Source of the DNA: Rhizopus sp. PT2906
Taxonomy: Eukaryota > Mucoromycota > Mucoromycetes > Mucorales > Rhizopodaceae
Reading direction: 5' to 3'
DNA length: 64,000 nt
NCBI GenBank assembly: GCA_025529335.1
Contig: JAMYHX010000147.1
Coordinates: 21,061 to 85,060, forward strand
Under the pieces are notes generated by a model that was given only the letters and a program-made list of their open reading frames with translations, was not told where the DNA came from and searched no databases. Shown one piece after another: positions 56,727 to 64,000 of the stretch (positions are counted from its first letter, which is position 1; each line of letters opens with the position of its first letter). The position numbers were made by a program, and so were the translations under genes.

Positions 56727-58757
56727 TTACATAGTGACCTCGCCGTCTCCTTTTTCACTATCTATACTCTCTAGGACAGGTAATATCTTCTCCCAGATAT
56801 CCATTCCCTATTTTGTCCATGCTTAATAAAGCTTTACTCGTATACAAATATGATTATGTTTTTTTTTTTACCTTTTGGAAAAAATCAATATGACAATCTG
56901 CATAAGCTAATAAACCTTGCTTCAATTCAAGCAACTTTGTCTTTTGAAATAAGCTAAACTCTTCTACAACCTGGCTTGAAAACTCTGCTGATTCATCGCT
57001 TGTTCTTAATACTTCATTTTGAAGCTAATGATAAAGATATCAGCAAGACAATTTCAACAAAAAAAAAAAAGCTAATAAAAAACCTCGTCTATCTTTTTTT
57101 CTAGTCTTGCGAGCTTTTCTCGTTTTGCTTGTTGCATGCTAATTCCTCTCACTTCATTTATCTTGTCTGCTACATATTCTGTAATATTTCCGCGGTCGCT
57201 GAACCTAGGATGTAGTATCCTTTCCTTCTCTAGAACCGCCTGATCCAAATATCGTGATAACTCTTCAAAATCGAGTTGTTTTTGATCTCTTGCTTTTAAA
57301 ACATCCTTATATATGATATAAGTATCTACTATAAATACAAAGTACTGCATCGCTTACTTTTGCTGCATGACAATAAGCAATCAGCTCGTGTATTTCATTC
57401 AAAAACAAGAGTTCTTCCTTTTCTGACATTTCCTTCATCACTTTTGAATATGCTTTGCAAGTCTCTGCAAATTGGTGCAATGAATTTCTTATACTGGTCT
57501 CTAATGCTGATAACCCTTGTATACTATTGGCAAAACTTGTATAGTCTCTTTGTAAGTCTGTATAGGCATTAGCTTCTTTTTTCGCACACAAATACATATA
57601 TATATATATACTTGCCTCGTTGTCTCTTATTGATTCTCAAATAAAGTCTTTCAATAATATTCAGGTTGTCTTCCAATCTATTTACAATGTCCTTCATCTC
57701 TTCAAACTTTTCGTCTGGTTTCTTTAGTTTAACAAATGCATTGACTAAGGTATCGCCTATAGAATTAATTAACGAAGTAGTCGGAGGAACATAAGTCGAT
57801 TGAGCTCGTTTATCATTTCTCTATGTCACAAGGTCATTTATTAAGCCAATAACTTATTTTATATGCAATAAACTTACAAAATCATTAGATTCGAGAAATA
57901 TCCTTGTACTCTGAGAACACTGAAGTATAGGATGCCTTGATATTCTGTTCATAAACCATTGCAAGCTAAGAAAAAAGAAAGATAAGTTATACTACAAAAA
58001 AAAAGCACATCATCATTTAACCAACCTCAGCTTTCGTTTTGTTATAAACTCAAAGCTAAATCTGTCTCCCTTAATGTATTCTAATTGACTTGCTATGAGT
58101 AATAGTATAAAAAAGGAGTTATCTACTTTGTTACCCAGTCGATGCTTGTCTGGCAGGGGCGGCACAATGCAAGCCGGGTATTCCATAGTCAAAGTATTAT
58201 GCAACCATACGAAATCTTGAAACCTACGCCTTACTGAACAAGGCTGGCCATTATTCCTGAAGGTTTCTAAAGTAGTCTACCACATATATTTTCAGTTGAC
58301 ATCATCTATATTACAAACAATTTCAGCTTTACTGTAGTGGTAATAAGATATGTAACATAGGTTCCTGCTGTAGGATCTTGGTGCTTTTTTGGGTCGTCAA
58401 TAACAATAGTCATGGTGGAAAGTTCGGGCATATTATCACTTTGATTATGCATAAATGTGTGTCCATTCTGATTGTTGTTAGGTAATTGCGCCTTAGAATG
58501 ACTCGTCAAAGGTGACTTGGGAAAGTGAGGCGAAGTAGGTGACTCAGTCAAGGTGACATTAATATTATTAGTATCGTTGTGAGGTAAAGAAGGAGATAAT
58601 AGCTGTAATGATAATTAAGCACAAATAAACTTTGTATATTAATCTACTTTACCGTCTCTTCACTAAACTGAGAGAGAGGATCTTTAACTTCTGATTGTGG
58701 TGTTATTGCGTCTGTGTGTACATCCCACTGAACAATGTTTTCAAAGTCATCACTCAT
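56727..58757 (-). CDS. SNX4: Sorting nexin SNX4/Atg24-like (PX-BAR)
   Basis: Endosomal PX-BAR protein that recycles cargo from endosomes and takes part in selective autophagy. About nine small exons start at MSDDFENIVQWDVHTD (58757). The PX domain spans GTYVTYLITTT, RRRFQDFVWLHNTLTMEYPA (the RRF phosphoinositide-binding Arg), CIVPPLPDK, and the FSFEFITKRK/LQWFMNRIS end. The BAR region contains FANSIQGLSALETSIRNSLH, DVLKARDQKQLDFEELSRYL, ADKINEVRGISMQQAKREKL and ELKQGLLAYADCHIDFFQK, the best match being SNX4. The last small exon encodes DIWEKILPVLESID and ends GEVTM. An in-frame leader of about 130 residues, Ser/Thr/Asn-rich, precedes the PX domain. Confidence 0.88.
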
Positions 58758-58873
58758 TATGCGATAAAAGAAGGAAAGAAAAGAGAAAAAAGAAGCTCCC
58801 TATTGACGTCATTTAAAGGAACTGAGCACGTGCTTTTTATTTATTTATTTATGGTACAAAAGGGGAAAGACAT

Positions 58874-60925
58874 CTATGCTTCGTCGGTCACTGCGCCTTC
58901 ACTTGCACTCTTGACAGTCAAAATATAACGAGCCAAGGTACCTCTTGTGTATTTTGGTGGAGGAGGGACGAAGTTCTTTTTACGTTCGGCAAGCTCAGCG
59001 TCAGACACATGCACGTTCATTTCGCGAGACTCTACATCAATAGTGATCATATCACCATCCTTGACCAAGCCGATAGGGCCACCTACGTGTGCTTCGGGAC
59101 AGATGTGGCCAATGATGAAACCGTGAGAGCCACCAGAGAATCGGCCGTCTGTTAAGAGAGCAACATCTTTACCGAGACCTGCACCCATAATGGCTGAAGA
59201 TGGCTTCAACATTTCACGCATACCGGGACCACCCTTGGGTCCTTCGTTTTTGATGACAACCACAGTCTTTTCTCCTTTCTTCAATTCATTGTTTTCAAGG
59301 GCAGTAATAAAGCCTTCCTCACCATCAAAGACACGAGCCTTACCGGTGAATCGGAGACCTTCTTTACCTGTAATCTTGGCAACAGATCCTTCAGGTGCCA
59401 AGTTACCGCGCAAGACTTGTAAGTGACCGCTGGATTTGATAGGGTTTGAGAGAGGGCGAATGATGTCTTGGCCGTGAGGAAGACCAGGGAGTGAATGAAG
59501 GTTTTCTTCTAATGTTTTACCAGTCACTGTCAAGACACTACCATCGACCAATTTCTCTTGCATAAGATATTTAAGAATAGCAGGGATACCACCAACACCA
59601 TGGATATCTTCCATAACATACTTGCCACTTGGTTTCAAATCAGCTAACAAAGGAGTTTTATCACTTGCAGCTTGGAAGTCATCCAAGGTTAATTTGACAC
59701 CAACGCTCTTGGCAATAGCAATCAAGTGAAGGACAACGTTAGTGGAACCGCCAAGAGCCATTGTGAGCACCATGGCATTTTCAAAGGCAGCACGAGTCAT
59801 GATATCGCGAGGCTTGATGTCCTTTTCCAAAAGATTGAGAATGGCTTTACCAGCATTACGGCATTCTTCAAGCTTTTCTGGATAAGATGCGGGTGTAGAA
59901 GAAGAATAGGGTAAGGTCATACCCATAGCTTCAGCTGCAGAAGCCATGGTGTTGGCAGTGTACACTGTGAATGCATATGTAAATCTTTCTTATATCTCGA
60001 ATTTCATCCTTGCACTTACTTCCACCACAAGCACCAGGACCAGGGCAAGCATGACGAATGATATCAAAACGCTTGTTTTCATCGATAGAACCAGCTACGT
60101 ATTCACCATATGCTTGAAAAGCTGACACAATATCAAGCTTTTCTCCTCCACATCCTTGACCAGGCTTAATGGTACCACCATATACCATCAACGAAGGTCG
60201 GTTAAAGCGACCCATAGCCATCAAAACACCAGGCATATTCTTATCACAGCCAGGAATAGAAATATTGGCATCGTACCACTGACCGCCCATGACCTATACA
60301 GAAACTAGTTGTTAGTGACTCATAAAGAATTTCTTCAGCACCACTTACGGTTTCTATACTGTCTGCAATCAAATCTCTAGATTGAAGGGAGTAGCTCATA
60401 CCACGAGTACCCATTGAAATACCATCGCTTACACCAATTGTATTGAAACGATATCCAATAAGACCAGCCTCTTGGACACCTTTCTTAACCTCGGTAGCTA
60501 AATCCAAAAGGTGCATATTACAGGGATTCCCCTCATACCAGCTTTGATGAACATATTAGCCTTACATATAACCTTGTATATTATAATACTTACACACTAG
60601 AAATACCAACTTGTGCCTTGTTCATATCCTCTTCAGTCAATCCAGTAGCATATACTATCAATCATGTCAAAACCTGTTATCCTTTTGTTATGATAAACTT
60701 ACACATAGCTTGTGAAGCTCCTTGACTCTTGGGTTGTGTAATAACAGAACTGTATTTGTTTAACTTTTTGTTATCAGAAGCATAGTGTCGAAGACCAACT
60801 GGCATGGTCTTTGTTACAACGTTGCGTCTAGTCTAGCTTTAGCGCGTTGACACTTATTAAACAAGGAATACTTACAATGCACGTTGACTTAAAGGGGCTG
60901 TTCTTAAAAGAATCTTTGAAGCCAT
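58874..60925 (-). CDS. ILV3: Dihydroxyacid dehydratase, mitochondrial
   Basis: Third enzyme of isoleucine/valine synthesis: dehydrates 2,3-dihydroxy-3-methylvalerate or -isovalerate to the 2-oxo acid, using an iron-sulfur cluster. About six exons from MASKILLRTAPLSQRAL (60925), whose Arg/Ser/Leu-rich start is a typical mitochondrial transit peptide. Cluster and active-site blocks: EGNPCNMHLL, FNTIGVSDGISMGTRGMSYS, NISIPGCDKNMPGVLMAMGR, CPGPGACGG joined across an intron to MYTANTMASAAEAMGM, MALGGSTNVVLHLIAIA and LTDGRFSGGSHG. The three cluster cysteines (NPC, GC, ACGG) are all present. The enzyme looks complete and functional. Confidence 0.95.
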
Positions 60926-63752
60926 TTTGTTTTTTAAGAGTAGGGAGGAAAAAAAAAAGAAGAGAGAAAAAAACGCTTAATAAAACTTAAAGCAAGTGTC
61001 AAATCTAAATAGCAACACTGGTGTACCAACTCTGACATATTTGAATACGGCTTTCTGATTGGTTCGTCTAGTCTGCATCTTTATGAGATCAAAATCAAAA
61101 ATCACTATAATGGTTGGCTGCTTATTGTTACACTATTGCTAAAATAAATTGACGCTGCATACACCAAATCATTCGCAGTTTGACCTTGCGATTGGCTGAC
61201 TGAATTTTCTCAGCTTTAGTCACTATAATCCACAAATATATCCTAGATAAACGTTTACGTGTGGAAGTTGCAAAAATTAGGATTTCTCTTCAGTGACTCA
61301 TAAAGCACTATTTGTTGGCTTTACATGACAAGGAGATTATGTTATTGAAAAATGAAATGACAAGCAAAAAGATGCAATGGTTACTTTGAGCGATTGCTTG
61401 CTTTCAAATGTTAATATGTGCCATTAAAGCCAGAGTAAGAGATATAAACACTTGTTTAGATTAAAGACGCTCTTAACGCACTAATTCACCTTCTCGCATT
61501 CATTATCACATTCATTTTGAAAATAAGCCTTGTAGTCCATTCTTTTACTATTGTTATCACAAACAAAGACTATAGCTTAGGCACAGCATTTCCCAACATT
61601 GCCATTAAACTTGGTGACGAAAATGAGTTGACGCTAGTCTTTCAGAAGAGAGTTGTGCATATTTCTGCTTTTTGTTGTTTTTAACGCTGATATGCATTTA
61701 CGAGATCGATGGGCTTGGTATAATTTGTAAAATAACCTTGGCGCTAGCCTTCCAAATAGCAAGCTTTCCAATTGACTGAGCGTATACTTGCACCTCTATG
61801 ATTTATTATTTCTTGCCCATCATTCAGGAATCCAATAGCATGATTTGTGAAGCTGATATATAGTAAATCTTCAAGAACTTTAACGCATTCTTGGGATTTT
61901 GATCGAATGTTGTCACGTATGCATAAAATGTCATCTGCTGTTGTTTTCTCATGGATGGCTACGTATTCAAAGCAGTAATGTTATTAGATTAATGTGTCCA
62001 CAAATGATACCAATGAGAATGGATCTAGTACATGTAGCAGCCTCTACTACGACAAACGTTAATGATAATTCATTTGTGACAAGTTCAGAAAATATAACAC
62101 TAATGAAGGTGTGGACTTTATTTAACAAAAAATTTTAAAATAAATTATGTGTCTACAGTGGAAGATATCTTCCGTTCAAAATGCGATGATAACAGGAATC
62201 CACTATGTTCCAAATCGAAACTGTTAACTACTGCAGTTGTATACCATGGAGTGTCATCAAACACGCAACGTCAGTGGTATTTCCATAGAGTTGCTATAAC
62301 CGCGCCAAAGAAACAAAGAACGTCCGTATCGACTATGGTTTGGTCGTCTATTGGGACAAAAAAAATCAGCACAGGCCATACTTCATCTGCAGTAAGGAAC
62401 TTGTCTGGCAAAGGGTATCTCTCAAAAATGGAGAACTAGAAGTTGAGCTTGAGAGGGTAGCTCACAAAGAGGTGGTGGCGTATTTCCATGTCTTGTTGGC
62501 AGAGTCTGCATAATGGAGAGGCGGTCACGCTAGGATTACAGGCATGCTGTAAAGCAGCTGTAGGGATGTAGCCATGTAACAGGCGAAACCATGGTGTGAA
62601 GGCCGTGGGAGGTATAGCCAGAGACGAAAAAGTTTACCAGTACTGAGATCGAAGAAGCAGCGAACGATGCAGAGCCAAGGGCTAATGGTGTGGCTGTGTA
62701 AGCAGATCATAGTCTTTGTGCTATAAGAAACGGAGGGGCCTTGACTATCGGAATAGGTACTGCATTGAATTTCCTCGTGGGGTTTGGGATTATCCAATGA
62801 GCACATGAGAGCACTCAAAAGGAGGCGTTGTCAAATCTATCAGGCGCTAACATCTGAGGCCCCAAGGTTGATAGATCATCGCGAGGCCCAAAGGTAATGC
62901 GGCCAATTTCTGGTGTCAACTGCAGAGTAGCTTGAACTGTTCGTTGTTTTGAGATCCTTTCGGATCGCGCAAAGAGCAGTGGATATGAATGCACGGAATG
63001 AAAATATGGGCCAAGATATTATAAGAAACTTTTCAGGCATGTTTGCCTAGTATAATCCCTTCGCACGCATTTATTATCATGCATATAGGATATTGATCAA
63101 TCATGAGGGCTCCAGCGCCAACAGTGAAGGCAGACCTAATAATAATGACTCTGCCGAAAGTGGATCGTCCTATATTATCAAAGTCATCGATGATAATGCA
63201 TTTGATTGAAGGAGACGATAGACGCAATCACAACATGCCAATAGTGGAGGAGATTGCTGCTGTTACCCCAGTCGAGTGCAGTGATAGAGGCTTCCGTAAT
63301 ATTGTTCATACCTCGAGAGGCAATAATAAATCTTAGTCAAACATTGTATTTGAGCAGTACTTTCAACCTACCGGCCAGACACATGCTGCATGCGTGTATA
63401 CGAATTACGTACTGTCATTTCCTCATGGAACATGTGGATAACGTTGGGATTTGTGTTTCTTCTTTTCCCTCTTCACTGTTACTTCTTCAATCACTGTTCC
63501 TGGTGTTTAGATGATGATTCATGACCATCATGTGTCATTTTAATATCCTTATCCCATCACTTTTATAAAGAAAGCCACTTTGAGGATTACAATAAGAAGT
63601 GCAGTGCATCAAAAGCGGAGCGACTCTTCATTCCAACATTTTACTATTAAAGAAGATATGATTAATTAATAAAAACAATGTTGTCGATTGTCAATTTAAT
63701 ATGACAAAGCTCTCCACAGTTACTTTCTTTTTCCTTTTTTCTTTGCTTCAAC
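60926..63752. other. Gene-poor region with a LINE remnant
   Basis: Apart from the retroelement trace at 62150-63020, I see no coding sequence I can support. The first part holds the ILV3 promoter (T- and A-rich, 60940-60975) and CCAAT-like words near 61060-61200. Short open frames in the region have no recognisable motifs. Confidence 0.5.
62150..63020 (-). mobile_element. Degenerate non-LTR retrotransposon (LINE) 3' end
   Basis: Minus-strand translation in shifting frames gives the pattern of the end of a LINE ORF2. A segment near 62610-62480 reads WFRLLHGYIPTAALQHACNP, followed by a zf-RVT-like CRLCQQDMEIRHHLF. Downstream come LPDKFLTADEVWPVLIFFVP and IDDQTIVDTDVLCFFGAV (about 62410-62290). 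Upstream, about 63010-62780, are pieces such as HIFIPCIHIHCSLRDPKGS. Several stops and frame changes break it. The assignment rests on the WxRLLHGxIPT and CxLC...H layout; no intact reverse transcriptase motif is visible. Confidence 0.5.
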
Positions 63753-64000
63753 ATGAAGCGAAAGAAAAAAAAAAAAGACCCTCCGCCTCCAAAGGCAAAG
63801 CACAATAAAGGGAAAGGTATGTAAGACATATAGTCGATATGACATTTATTAAGGGTCCATTAGCTATCGATCGCGAATTCCCTTCTTTGTTTGCGTTTGT
63901 GCAAACAAATTTATTCAATTAATGTTCAAAACGTATATCAACAAGCAAAAAGGAACTCAAGAAATTGTTAAAAGACTCTTTGACAACAGCAAAAAGTATG
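63753..64000 (+). CDS. Start of a gene cut by the window edge, basic N-terminus
   Basis: The ATG at 63753 is followed by a lysine-rich N-terminus (MKRKKKKKDPPPPKAKHNKG) up to a donor at 63817 (GTATGTAAG). With the acceptor TTAAG ending at 63853, the frame stays open to the window end (SISYRSRIPFFVCV, then FKTYINKQKGTQEIVKRLFD). The alternative acceptor CATTAG soon meets a stop. The basic run looks like a nuclear or nucleolar signal. The family cannot be judged from this much. Confidence 0.5.

Noticed and set aside
61000..63700. Possible centromere because of a LINE trace in a gene-poor block
   Set aside because: The block is short (under 3 kb), the LINE is single and decayed, and normal genes flank it.
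1..64000. tRNA, rRNA and CRISPR arrays
   Set aside because: I found no GGTTCGAATCC-like B boxes in a tRNA frame, no rRNA sequence and no regularly spaced repeats; CRISPR would not be expected in a fungal nucleus.

Overview
The window is nuclear DNA from a filamentous fungus, most likely of the order Mucorales (Mucor, Rhizopus, Parasitella or relatives). The base composition is AT-rich, genes are dense, and introns are many and short (about 50-65 bp, GT..AG, often with a CTAAC/CTAAT-like branch site). The gene set fits: a chitin synthase of the Chs3 type, a WC-2-like PAS-GATA light regulator, a PCL-type cyclin and lineage-specific gene families. I saw no tRNA, rRNA or CRISPR.

Layout. 0-3.8 kb: a divergent septin, a GNAT acetyltransferase and a low-complexity protein, all on the minus strand. 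5.2-8.75 kb: a broken Fanzor (eukaryotic TnpB-like RNA-guided nuclease) element. 9.6-10.9 kb: a GT49-type glycosyltransferase. 11.5-13.8 kb: a repeat-rich stretch with decayed coding sequence, a 50-60 bp arm inverted repeat and one doubtful gene. 13.9-18.9 kb: MOB4/phocein facing exportin-1 (CRM1). 20.1-26.5 kb: the chitin synthase, a small unknown protein and a membrane-anchored cytosolic-type phospholipase A2. 26.7-27.1 kb: a second, C-terminal-only Fanzor fragment. 28.1-33.4 kb: WC-2, the PCL cyclin, a small acidic protein and a USP36-like protease whose catalytic Cys is Ser. 33.5-39 kb: two lineage-specific genes, one PD-(D/E)XK-like and one kinase-like.

39-40.2 kb: an RFC small subunit. 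40.4-44.4 kb: a gene-poor, decayed repeat zone. 44.4-45.8 kb: a glutathione S-transferase facing a CENP-M-like kinetochore protein. 46.1-50.3 kb: a SNF2/STH1 remodeller without a bromodomain. 51.2-54.5 kb: an RVxF-motif protein and an FH3-only formin-like protein. 54.6-60.9 kb: a Q/N-rich zinc-finger protein, SNX4/Atg24 and mitochondrial dihydroxyacid dehydratase (ILV3). 61-63.7 kb: a degenerate LINE 3' end in otherwise empty sequence. A new gene starts at 63.75 kb and runs out of the window.

Most genes are unrelated housekeeping genes. The linked stories are the two Fanzor remnants, the adjacent PD-(D/E)XK-like and kinase-like genes, and several convergent pairs with nearly touching stop codons (23903/23909, 45116/45119). 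All splice models were read by eye from GT..AG signals, reading frame and family similarity. Function calls rest on remembered family motifs, not on searches.
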